From the NCBI GenBank assembly GCA_020746995.1, contig JAGPXD010000002.1:496001-560000 (forward strand): a stretch of 64,000 nt of DNA. The letters are read 5' to 3'. Every line of letters begins with the position of its first letter. Within the stretch, counting starts at the first letter, position 1. The stretch comes from Plectosphaerella cucumerina (taxonomy: Eukaryota; Ascomycota; Sordariomycetes; Glomerellales; Plectosphaerellaceae). Made by a program: the position numbers and the translations under genes. Shown here piece by piece: positions 21,246 to 31,500 of the stretch. Under the pieces are notes generated by a model, which saw only the letters and a list, made by a program, of their open reading frames with translations, searched no databases and was not told where the DNA came from.

Positions 21246-24200
21246 CTATTGGCTGGTCGCTTGCTTCATCTGCCAAATGGCCGTCTTTGCCCTCTCCCGC
21301 ACGTTGAGCTCCGGGTCGTCCTCGAGCGCCTCCAGCTTGCTCAGCATGCCGAGCTTCTTCAGCTCGCGCGCCCGCAGGCTGCATGCCTGTCCATCGTCGT
21401 CATCGTCCTGCCACGTGAGGTTGCTCATCAAGTGGCACAGCGCCTCCCGCACCTCCTTGTCCCTGCTCGAGAAGTGATTGCCCAGCAGCTTGAGCAGCGC
21501 TGGCTGCGCTATAACCAGCTGCCGGTGATGTGGCACGCTGGCCGCAATGTGCACCAGGATGTAGATGACTGCCTCGACGATCTTGGCCTGCGGGTACAGG
21601 ATCCGCGCTTCGCCCGCTGCAGCACCCCCTTGCGCCGTGCTGCTCCCGCGTCGCGCGCCGCCCCGGAGCACCTTGGCCTGCAGCTTCTTGGCCAATATGT
21701 CGAAGAACCGGTCCTGGCCCAATTCCAGGAAGAGGTAGTCGATCATGTCTGTCGACTCGCTCGTCAGCTCTGCACTCGAGCTGGCCCCGCTGGCGGGGAT
21801 CAGGTTGCGGATCAGGTCGAGGCCCTGCTCCTGAATCGCAACGTCGTCGTTCCTAGCACGCCGTTGAGGGTTCACCTCGACGTCGCGGAAAGCCGCCTTG
21901 CGCGCCTCGGCCTGCAACGCCCACGCTGCCGGTTTGCCTTCAGCGTCCCGGGGGATCCCCGCGGCGCCGGGCCACGACTTGCTGGACGTCATGAGCTCGT
22001 TTTGGTCCATCTCGACGTCCCCGTCCGGGTCGTCCCGGCCGTCTGCCCCGCCTGCTGCCTCCTGCTTCGACCTGTAGAGAGCCTCGTCCTCTGTGTCGTC
22101 GCACACCAGCCGCACCAGCCATCCGGACTGGAGCTGCTCGAGACACTGCCGCTTAACCGTGGGCGACGCCGCCGTGACAAAGTGTTTCAGTGCCCAAAGT
22201 GCGTTGAGTCTGAGGGCCGCCGTATGTGAGTGAGCGTGTTCGCACAGCAGAGCCATCACACCGTGTTGGGCGAGTATCTGTACGCCATGTCAGTGTTGTG
22301 CCAGAGTGATGCGGCGCATGGCGGCTTACCTCGCGCGTGGGGCTGACTTCGGTGACCAGGTTGCAGATGGCAGCCGATGCGGCCACTTGCACGTCAACAT
22401 CCGGGTGCTTGAGGAACCGCAGCACGGGAATGGCCACGTTGTGGTCCACGAGGTGTGTCCGCAGAATGCTGATGGATCGCGAGTGTGCCCGCACCGCGTG
22501 GCAGGCGGCGATGATGACAGACAGGGGGTTGTGTCCGTACGCAGATGTCAGAGCATCGACGACAGGCCCATCTGGCTCATCTCCCCGGGGTCTCTCGCGC
22601 GGTGTCGAGGGCTTGCAAGGGTTCACCGACAGCGACTGCACCAGGTAGGGCATAATGTCCTGCTCCATGAAGGCCTTGCGGTAGTCTTCCTTACCCCCTG
22701 CCAGTGAGCCGATGGCCTTGAGCGTGCTCTCACGCAACTTGATGCGATGTGCCAGCAGGGGAGGGTATGTCCTTGGGCCAAGGCGGCAGGCCGCCGAGTC
22801 GCTCTCCACGTCCATACCCGTGTCGGGCGTCGGGGACCACGTCTTGAGATAGGCCGAATCAGACACGGGTTCATAGGCCTCCTTAAGCAGCTTGGCGAGA
22901 ATCGTCACGGCGCCGCAGTCGTAGGCCACCGTCTGCAGTGGTTCACTGTCCGTGATAAGCCTTGAAATGACCGCGGGCGTCGTCTCGAGGATCTTCCACG
23001 CGGTCCGTGTGCGCTTGTCGACGAGTGATTGAGGATGAGCTCGAGCGGCCGCGTCGGAGCCCTGAAGCATGTCGACGAGCACCGGCACGATGAGCAGCCC
23101 CACGCTGGGCTCTCGCAGCTGTCTAATCTCCAGTCCAGACTTGAACAGAGACGTCAGCAGGCTGGCCGCCATCAGGCGCTCAATATCGTTGCGCGTCCGG
23201 ACCAGAAGGATAAGCCATGAGATGAGGGGCGCCCTCTGAACCTCAGCCTCCTCACCGATCCCGATGCACGGCGTGTCGAAACGAGACACGTCAATGACTG
23301 ACAGGCCTTGGCCGAACTTGCTGGTAGGCGCCGGGCGGGTGAACGCCGGTGTGGTCTCGCCACCACCCATGAAGCCCAATTGCTGCAGACGCCTGCCGGG
23401 CCCTCTGCTCGCCTGGCGTGGAGGGGCAGGCAGCAGGGTGTCCATGGCGCCGATGCCGAAGTGGCTCTCGATCCAATCGTCTGACGGGTCTCCCATACCA
23501 AGGAGTGCCCTCGAGGTTGCCAATTCGAAGCCGGGGAATGCGGCTAGAATGGCAGGGGAGTAGAGCAGCCTGTAAGCCCGGTACTTGGAGTCGGACACGA
23601 TGGCTGTAAGAGCCTCCAGCACGGCGGCGAGACTGGCGCCGGCCGGGGACGGTTCCGGGATGTACCGGAGTCGGCCGTCTACCTTGCCCAAGATGTCTGC
23701 GCCGGGGATAACATGCCCGCCATCAACCGCGAATGCAGCCAGCTCCGTGGCGAGGTGATCCAGAAGGTCGGACTCGGCCAGGGCCAGTGCGTGGCTCTCG
23801 TCATGGCAGAGTCGGCTGATGAGCGTGGCCACGAGGGTGACAGGGTTCTGCAGCGTCTGGGTCTTCCACTCTCTGGAACGGGTGCAGATTCCTGCCAGCG
23901 ATTGGATATGTGGCGGCTGGAAGAGCTCTTCAGCAAGAGCCTGTGTTTCCGAGGGGTCGGCGCAGGTATTGGTAAAACCGGTGAGGGTCTTGATGGCGGC
24001 GAGGACGACTGGCGGCGGGTTTGACTCGGGGGATATGTTGGAAAGGATGGCAGGAACGGCTCCCGAGGCCACCAATGCAGAGAAGAAGGATGTGCCGCCT
24101 GCATCAATGTCAGTTGAGAATCGAAACCAAGACCAAGAAGACGTACCGCTTGCGAAGCTGCCCAAGACCTGGAGCGCTTGCAGCCTGACTGTCTCCTCGT

Positions 24201-24432
24201 CACCGAGCGCCAGCGATTCTGCCGGGCGCCCGGGTTTCGCGCCGGTGGTCTTGGACGACGACCGTGCCAGGGCCACGACAGGCTCCAGGGCGCCCTGCAC
24301 CAGCCATGCCTCCTTCCTCTGCGCGTGGCCTACAATGTCGTTCTTGAGGGAGCGCAGAGCAGCCGCCTGCTCGGAATGAGTCTTCGCATTACGAATGTAC
24401 GCCAGCAGGGGGGCGCCAGAGTCGCGCGCCAT
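21246..24432 (-). CDS. VID28: Armadillo-repeat protein, ARMC8/Vid28 (GID5) homologue, 1028 aa
   Basis: Exons are 24432-24147, 24098-22330 and 22277-21246. Intron 1 (24099-24146) is 48 nt, in frame and stopless (GTACGT, CAACTGAC, CAG). Intron 2 (22278-22329, GTAAGC..CAG, phase 0) joins PTRE|ILAQHGVMALLCEH. The sum is 1029 codons. The protein is an all-helical ARM array. The C-terminal signature LRLNALWALKHFV, followed by KRQCLEQLQSGWLVRLV, is diagnostic of the ARMC8/Vid28 family, and the N-terminus (QAAALRSLKNDIVGHAQRKE) also fits. In yeast, Gid5/Vid28 is a scaffold of the GID/CTLH ubiquitin ligase that degrades gluconeogenic enzymes and helps position the substrate receptor. The ARM array is interrupted by acidic loops (DGRDDPDGDVEMDQNE). 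A (GGAGTC)n run lies just upstream of the start. Confidence 0.9.
24099..24146 (-). other. 48-nt in-frame stopless intron in the VID28 homologue
   Basis: GTACGT donor, CAACTGAC branch site and GATGCAG acceptor. Removal changes SFASG..GGTSFF to a continuous ARM helix. The unspliced frame stays open and would insert 16 residues rich in Trp, Ser and Phe. Confidence 0.7.
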
Positions 24433-25036
24433 GGTATGTGTCGGTCGGAGCAAGGCGTGCGATGTCGTGGATGTGGTAGGAATCGGAGTCGGAGTCGGAG
24501 TCGGACTTGTAGTCGTGCTTCGGGGCAGTCGCGCCGCGGGTGGCGGGTGGCGGCTCTGTCGGGCGGCAGAAGAGAATGCACGTAGCCTATGTCTCGCTGC
24601 CAGGAGCTCCTCGGATCTCGAAGGTTCGCGTGCGCCAGAGAAGGCTGTCGATGATTACCTAGGTAGAGGTATGGTGTCAATGTCTGTCTGCTGGTTGTCG
24701 TGAGTGACGCAACAGGAAGCTGTTGAAAGTTGCTGGGGCATAACCAGCTCCGTGCGTGATGGGATTAGTAACACTGTGAATCTGCGCTGCATGGAGCGAC
24801 TAGTGCTAGGCCCCCGCTTCTCCGAATATAGCGGGAGCCTCACAAGCACTGTACAGACGCGACAGGGAAGTCTGCCATGTTGGACACACTTATACTGTCA
24901 TTAACCCTTCCATGACTATGATATCTTATCTAATCGAGTCTGTACCATACACTGGAGCAACTAGAGCCCGCTCGGGCCCGTGACCATGGAAAAAATCGGC
25001 AAAAAATGATCACCTGTCGCTTCACGACACTGGGAT
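24433..25036. other. Upstream region of the VID28 homologue and 3' flank of tRNA-Lys
   Basis: Contains three full and one partial GGAGTC hexamers at about 24485-24504, and A-runs at 24990-24995 and 25001-25006. Those runs read as T6 tracts on the minus strand, downstream of the tRNA. No gene was seen. Confidence 0.5.
25001..25006 (-). terminator. RNA polymerase III T6 terminator of tRNA-Lys
   Basis: A run of six T on the minus strand, about 31 nt past the tRNA 3' end. A second T6 follows at 24995-24990. Oligo-T is the standard pol III stop. Confidence 0.65.
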
Positions 25037-25127
25037 CGCCTCCCGTGGGACTCGAACCCACAACCCTCCGATTTATTTCCCTTTTGGGTTAAAAGTCGGA
25101 AGCTCTAACCAATTGAGCTAGAAAGGC
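25037..25127 (-). tRNA. tRNA-Lys(UUU) with a 17-nt intron
   Basis: On the minus strand the acceptor 5' strand GCCTTTC pairs with 3' GGGAGGC (including G-U pairs), discriminator G. The D-arm is GCTC..GAGC. The anticodon stem TCCGA/TCGGA closes the loop C-T-TTT-A-A, so the anticodon is UUU. A 17-nt intron follows position 37. It contains CCCAAAAGGG, whose AAA can pair with the anticodon, as expected for eukaryotic pre-tRNA splicing. The T-arm GTGGG-TTCGAGT-CCCAC is perfect. The mature length is 74 nt without CCA. Confidence 0.95.
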
Positions 25128-25356
25128 CATTGGATACGGTTCTCCTGACGTATCGGCGTGTATTAACCGCGCTCTGGAAGTCTCCTATGGGATAAAACAT
25201 TTAATATTGGATTTTTTCCTATGATTAAAGCATGGGAAGTCTTCACAGCACAGACTATCAGGCGGCTGAATCAGACATGTCACGCCACTATAGTCTTACA
25301 AAGAAGCGGGCTTTGTTGGCCGAGGAGGTATATAATTTTGCCGACCGGGCGGGGGA
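25128..25356. other. Short AT-rich gap between tRNA-Lys and the repeat-protein gene
   Basis: About 230 bp, the 5' flank of the tRNA and the 3' flank of the next minus-strand gene. It contains TATATAATTTT-like sequence at 25329-25339. No gene was seen. Confidence 0.5.
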
Positions 25357-26487
25357 CTAAACCAGAGACTCTTGGAGTTCAACCACGATGGGCGCAAACT
25401 TGGGGGCCAAGGCATGAAACTCATGATCCTCGTCCGTGAAAGCACGGAGGGACTGATGAATTTTAGAGTATCCAGGTAATCCACCCATAATACCCGCAGG
25501 AATCTACAACGTGGAGTTAGCGGGAAGGACAGCGAAACGCCAGGGAGGAGACTTACTGGTTTCCAGAACATGTTGTCACGAGTACACTTCTCGCACTTGG
25601 TGAGGCCCACCCCTGGCGACTGGCAGAATAAGAAGGGCTCATCGGTACGGCCGGTCTTGAAGTGGTTCAGGCTCACGCGAATACAGCGGACACAAGGCGT
25701 GTCGTTGTAGTCCCGGAGCCTTTGCAGCTCGTCCTCATCCGCGTCGGGCGGTGCAACAAACGGAGGCGGGGTCTGAAGGGAGGGGCGCTGCTGCGGCGAC
25801 GGGCCTTGGTAGGCTCAGACGCCTGAGCGTCTTCCAGATCTTCCCGAGGGAATGACGGGGCCCGGGATAGCGGTTTCCTGACGGTCCTGTTGGCGAGATC
25901 TTCCAAATCCTCCCGGGGGAATGACGGGGGCCGGGATGGGAGTTCGGGGCGCGCCGGGGGAGTGGCGGGGGCCGGGATAGCCGTCCAGAGGGAGTGGCGG
26001 GGGCCGGGATAGCGGTTTCTCGGCGGGCCCGTGGTCGAGGACTACCGAGTCCAACCTCGGGAGTGCTAGGGGACGGAGCTGCTGCTCGGTAACGGGCCTC
26101 AGTGGCATGGCTGTCGAAGACCGAGCGATGCGCGTGCGGTGCGATACGCCGGACCGTCTGACAGCCGTCGAAAACCGAGCGATTTGCGTGCGATACGCCA
26201 CGCCGGGCCGTAGTGATACCGCTGTCGAGAATCGAGCGACGCGGGTGCGATACGCCACGCCGGGCCGTAGTGATATTGCTGTCGAGAAGCGAGCGACGCG
26301 CGTGCGATACGCCAGAGTTCATCGAGGCCACTGGAGAGACACCCGATGCGAGAGGATCTACCCGTGAGAGATGGGGACGGATAAGTCGGACGTTTCTGCC
26401 GGCGTTCGACCTGTTGTAACGAATAGCTCCGCCATGGCGACGGCCACTACCCTGCGCAGAGTTCTGGCTAGATTGTCGGCGCGCCAT
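25357..26487 (-). CDS. Repeat-rich protein with Cys-rich C-terminus; model uncertain, perhaps decaying
   Basis: The best start is ATG 26487 (MARRQSSQNSAQG); the frame is open up to 26637. The N-terminal part is basic and carries four 19-residue repeats (RGVSHPRRSILDSGITTAR type). Proline-rich repeats follow. The C-terminal exons are clear: one ends at 25557, then an intron at 25504-25556 (GTAAGT..TAG, phase 0) joins WKP|IPAGIMGGLPGYSK, and the stop is at 25357. This tail has a Cys pattern that could bind metal: CVRC, then FC, then KCEKC. The tail frame differs from the N-terminal frame, and a TGA at 25815 blocks the direct route. I could not find a convincing intron to join them, so one or more frameshifts in the Pro-rich repeats, or a missed intron, must be assumed. 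Family unknown. Confidence 0.45.
25504..25556 (-). other. Intron in the Cys-rich tail of the repeat protein
   Basis: GTAAGT donor, a GCTAACT branch-like element and TTGTAG acceptor, 53 nt, phase 0. Both flanks read as plausible protein, which supports a once-functional gene. Confidence 0.65.
25850..26012. repeat. Degenerate tandem repeat of about 23-40 bp (CCGGCCCCCGCCACTCCC core)
   Basis: On the minus strand the core CTATCCCGGCCCCCGCCACT recurs about five times with varying spacers. Because unit lengths are not multiples of three, similar Pro-rich peptides appear in all three frames. This is where the reading frame of the host gene becomes unclear. Confidence 0.6.
26092..26316. repeat. 57-bp tandem repeat, four units, encoding 19-aa repeats
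   Basis: Each unit contains GCGATACGCCACGCCGGGCC and GTCGAGAA.CGAGCGACGCG on the plus strand. The two central units are nearly identical and the outer ones diverged. The period is a multiple of three and the minus-strand frame is kept through all units, which suggests past selection on protein. Confidence 0.75.
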
Positions 26488-27790
26488 CGTGACAACGCTA
26501 CCCGGAGTGAGGGCGGGCCCGGTGTAGATGGGCTTGCCGTGATCGGGAGGCGTCGAGGAGATGGGGGCTTGGGGTCGCGGCGTGGTGGCGAAGAAAAGGA
26601 AGAGTTGAGGGTGGAATATCTGGGAGGAAAAGAACAAGGTAAGGTCCCTAGGCGGGCGCCTTGCCAGTGAGAAGCCAGCCCGGCAAAGGGCAACTACCTG
26701 GTAACAGCAGCAGGGCCCGGTTTGCGAAGGAAGGCAAGAGGATAAGGATTGCTGAGGAAGGCTGGCTGAGGAAGGTAGACACTACTTGCTGCCTCACCTA
26801 AGAGGAGATTTGATACACACACCTGCACAAAGGGTGGCAGATTTACAACGTGGAAGGTGTGGTATGCCCGGCATTTTCAATAATTAAGATTTTCGGACGT
26901 CAGACGTGGATGATTTGAGATGACTTAAAGCTAGGTATGTGTGGATTTCGCACGGGCTGGGCAGGCCGGCCAGGAGAACCTGAGCCTTTTCCCTCAAGAA
27001 CTCTTTGCTCCCTTTATACTCCATTCCCCTATGATGTTTGTACAATCAAAGTGGGTTGTTTGGATGGTTTGGCTATTGCAACGTGGAAATATATAGGAGC
27101 GTGGCAAACCGAACCAGATATGGACCTGGTGGTGAAGCCATTCAGAACATGAGATAGAATGGCTTGGGATGGACGAACGCCTGCCTAGTGACACGGCGAC
27201 CATGACGTCTTTGAAATATTAAATCTGTTAAAGCAACCCAAAGCATATGATTGATTTCAGCTAGACCAGGTAAGGGGTCCTTGTTCTCCGAGGGTAGCCA
27301 TCAAAACACAAGACTGAATGCCAACATGAATGTATTCAGCCCTTCCCACGGAATGAAGATCGTAAGACGGCGTGTCAATCAACCTATCTACCGCATCGAA
27401 AGTCCCGCGGTGATTCCCTGTCTGGCCGGAGAACTACCACCATAATCGCCACAATCGTCCCTTCGCCCGCCGGATCCATGACTGCCCTGGCGCTTCCCAG
27501 AGAACGACAGCTTTTGTGTTTGAGATGAGACCCCCGTAAGTAGACCTATGCATTCTGCGGCCTTCTAACTCGAGTCTACTTTCATATCTGCCGATGTCGC
27601 CAACGCAAAGCCACGCCGCACATGATTTCGTTTTCAGCTGGCTGCCACTACACACACTATTGAATGGAAACCTGGAGCACTTCTCGGGCCGGCGGAGATG
27701 AAGGCGTGAGGCTAATCGTCTGATATCACCCCGTCTACAAAGATTGGTGTAGGTAGTCGAAAGTACAAGTCCAACGGGGCAACAGGCCTC

Positions 27791-27943
27791 GGGAATCAAC
27801 GGGTCTAGGGAATCAACGGGTCTAGGGAATCAACGGGTCTAGGGAATCAACGGGTCTAGGGAATCAACGGGTCTAGGGAATCAACGGGTCTAGGGAATCA
27901 ACGGGTCTTGCGAACCAGCAGGTCTTGCGAATCAACAGGTCTT
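27791..27943. repeat. 17-bp minisatellite, nine units
   Basis: Seven near-perfect copies of GGGAATCAACGGGTCTA (the seventh ending in T) are followed by two diverged ones (GCGAACCAGCAGGTCTT, GCGAATCAACAGGTCTT). The gradient of divergence at one end is typical of an expanding array. Confidence 0.95.
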
Positions 27944-28226
27944 GTGACAGCACTATGATCCTGACTCTGCAATCGCAAGAACCAGAAAGAGAAGACCACG
28001 ATCAGCGGAAACGCTGAACTATCCGTCATCCGCTAAAGGATTAGCCTGTTTGAAGAGAGAAAAACTATCCTTGCCCACCCTGAAGAGATGGACGAATCCT
28101 CGCCGGTCGACAACACAGCCTGCTGAACGCTCAAGCGCCCCCTACCCACCAGGCCACCACTCTGGTTCTCTTTGCCACACCGCGATGTATTCCCACGTTG
28201 CAAAGGTCATACCACCGAATCATCGC

Positions 28227-28255
28227 CCGTTTAGCTCAATAGCCAGAGCTTCCGA
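28227..28255 (+). pseudogene. tRNA-Lys-like 5'-half relic
   Basis: TTAGCTCAATAGCCAGAGCTTCCGAC matches the D-arm and anticodon 5' stem of the tRNA-Lys at 25037 almost base for base: TAGCTCAAT and AGAGCTTCCGAC are identical and only the D-loop differs. No matching anticodon loop, T-arm or acceptor 3' strand follows, so it is not a functional tRNA. Confidence 0.55.
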
Positions 28256-28598
28256 CGACATCGTTGACCCGGACTTCGCCCAGGTCCAAGACGTCGTTTG
28301 CCCTTCCTCGCATCATATATCACACGGAATGAAACACCTCCTTTTCGAACAACAGTATTGGATATCTATCGCCCCAATCTGGATAAACTACCGATCCCAA
28401 ATCATAACACATGTCCCTCATGATCATGCCGAATTCGATCCACGCCCCAAATCCAAACTCGCACCGGACATCTCTGGGAATAAAAGGAAAAAAAATCGTA
28501 GCTCGCGAAAGCCAGGAACCCCTTCTCCGTGGTATCATTGGTAGAACAAGATCCTCGTCCTCCGATTACACCCGAAATCAAAACACAAATGTCCTCCT

Positions 28599-31500
28599 TC
28601 ACGCCTGGACGGACTGCACCTGGGTCGCCTGGGCGCTGAAGATCTCCTCGGGCGTGTGCTTGACGATACCGCCCGTGACGGGGAGGCTCGTGTACTTCTC
28701 GAGCCACAGGTCGACCTCGCGGGCCGCCTGGCGACCCTCGTTGATGCCCCAGACGATGAGCGACTGTCCGCGGCGGCAGTCACCGGCGGCGAAGACGCCA
28801 TCGAGGTTGGTGCTGTACTTGCCGGGCGCCGTCTTGACGTTCTTGCGGGCGTCCTTCTCAACGTCGTCGCCGAGCACGCGCGCCTCGGGGCCAAGGAAGC
28901 CCATGGACAGCAGCACCAGGTCGGCGGGGAAGAACTGGCGGGTCTCCTCGTTCTTCTTCATGTCCCAGCCGCCAGTGGCCGAGCGAGTCCACTCGACGCG
29001 GATGGTGTTGATGCCCTTGACCTTGCCCGAGCCATCATCGACGAACTCCTCCGACATGATGCAGTACTCGCGCGGGTCCTTGCCAGTGTGCTCGGCAACC
29101 TCCGTGTGGCCGTAGTCAACACGGTAGATGCGAGGCCACTGAGGCCAGGGGTTGTCGTTGCCACGCTTGGGGGGAGGCTGGGGCAGCAGCTCAAAGTTGA
29201 CGACCGACTTGGCGCCGTGACGGACAGAGGTACCGATGCAGTCGTTGCCAGTGTCACCACCACCAATGACGATGACGTCTTTGCCCTTGGCGGAGATGTA
29301 CGAGCCATCCTGGAGCTCGGAGTCGAGGAGAGACTTGGTGTTCTTGTGGAGGAACTCCATGGCGAAGTGGATGCCCTCGAGCTCGCGGTTCTTGATGGGC
29401 AGGTCACGCGCGACCGTGGCACCGGTGGCGATGATGACAGCGCTGTTCTCGGCACGAAGGTCGGCAAGAGTCGGGTGGCCCTCCTCGCCGACGGCGACGC
29501 CGCACTTGAACTGGATGCCCTCGGCCGCCATGAAGTCGGTCCTGCGCTTGACGATGCGCTTGTCGAGCTTCATGTTGGGGATACCGTACATGAGCAGACC
29601 ACCGGGGCGGTCGGCACGCTCGTACACGGTGACTAGGTGACCGGCCTTGTTGAGCTGATCGGCGGCGGCCAGGCCGGCAGGACCGGAGCCGATGACGGCG
29701 ATGGTCTTGCCGGTGCGGACCTGAGGAGGACGGGGAATCATCCAGCCCATCTCGAAACCGCGGTCGATGATGGCGCACTCGATCGACTTGATGCCGACGG
29801 GGTCCTCGTTGATGCCGAGAACACAGGCACCCTCGCAGGGGGCGGGGCACACACGACCAGTGAACTCGGGGAAGTTGTTGGTCATGAGCAGCCTGTTGAG
29901 AGCATCCTGCCATTGGTTCTAATCGAAAAGTTAGTTGTGGTTTCTCGTGGACTGGCAAGGCAAAGACTTACGTTGAACACCAGCTCGTTCCACTTGGGAA
30001 TGATGTTGGAGATGGGGCAGCCTGTCTCGGACTGGCAGAAGGGAACACCACAGTCCATGCAGCGAGCCGACTGGTACTTGAGCTCGTCCTCGCTCAGACG
30101 GCTGGAGAGCTCGGCCCAGTCCTTGGTCCTGGTCTTGACGCTGCGGTACTTCTCGGCGCGGCGCTGGTACTTCATGAAGCCCTTGGTCTTGTCGAGGACA
30201 AGAGCGCGCTTCTTGTCAGCGGCGTTGTCGCCGATGGTCTCCTCAATGTCCTGGAGCTTGGCAGGCTTCTCCGTCTTCTTCTCGTGCTTGTGGCTGGAGA
30301 CGATGGGGAGGTTGTACTCAGCGCGCTTGGCCTCCTCAGCCTTGGCGGCCTCCTCGGCGAGGACGCGCTTGTAGTCGACGGGCAGGACCTTGACGAAGCG
30401 GGTCAGGGCGCGGTTGAAGTCGACGAGGATGCGGGCGGCAAGCTCGGAGCCAGTGTAGTGGTGGTGGTCCTCGATGAGGCCACGCAGGAAGGCGACCTCG
30501 CTGGGCTCCTCGACACCGCTGACCTCGATCATCTCCATGTTGAGCTTGGAGTGGAAGTCACCGTTGATGTCGAGGACGTAGGCGATACCTCCAGACATGC
30601 CGGCAGCGAAGTTACGGCCGGTGTTGCCGAGGACGACAACGCGACCACCGGTCATGTACTCGCAACCGTGGTCACCGCAACCCTCAACGACAGCCGTGGC
30701 ACCCGAGTTGCGGACGGCGAAACGCTCGGCAGCGATACCGCGGAAGAAGCAGCTTCCGCTGGTGGCACCGTAGAGACAGGTGTTTCCGACGATGATGTTC
30801 TCCTCCGCCTTGAAGACGGCGTTGCGGGGAGGGTAGACCATGATGCGGCCACCCGACAGACCCTTACCGACGTAGTCGTTGGCGTCACCCTCAAGCTCGA
30901 GAGTGATGCCGGGGGCCAGGAAGGCACCGAACGACTGACCGGCCGAGCCCTTGATGTTGACGTGGACGGTGTCGACGGGCAGACCCTTCTCGCCGTAGCG
31001 CTTGGAGATCTGGTACGACAGCGACGTACCCATGGCACGGTCGGTGTTGACCACGTCGCACTCGATCCTCGAGGGCAGGCCCTTGTCGAGGGTGAGCTCG
31101 GCCTCGGAGATGAGCTTGTTGTCGAGGCGGACGTAGAGCTTGTGGTCCTGCTTGCGCACGTTGAAGGTGGCAACACCGGGGCGCAGCTTGTGGGCGGGGG
31201 TGAGGAGGAGCGACAGGTCGACGTTCTGGGTCTTGGGGGTGCGGAGGTCGTCGCGGACCTTGAGGACCTCGGCGTGGCCAACCATCTCGTTGATGGTGCG
31301 GAAGCCCAGCCTGGCCATGATGGCACGGAGCTCGTTGGCGAGGTAGTAGAAGAAGTTGATGACGTGCTCCGGGGTACCGGTGAACTTCTTCCGCAGCTCG
31401 GGGTCCTGGGTGGCAATACCGACGGGGCAAGTGTTCAGGTGGCACTTCCTCATCATGATGCAGCCCATGGCGATCAGGGGAGTGGTGGCGAAGCCCCATT

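Larger units (their letters stand above)
26488..28598. other. Intergenic region with minisatellite and tRNA-like relic
   Basis: Less GC-rich than the flanking genes. It holds the 17-bp array at 27791-27943 and a tRNA-Lys-like 5' half at 28227-28255. Short frames elsewhere (for example minus 27434-27799) show no recognisable features. Confidence 0.5.
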
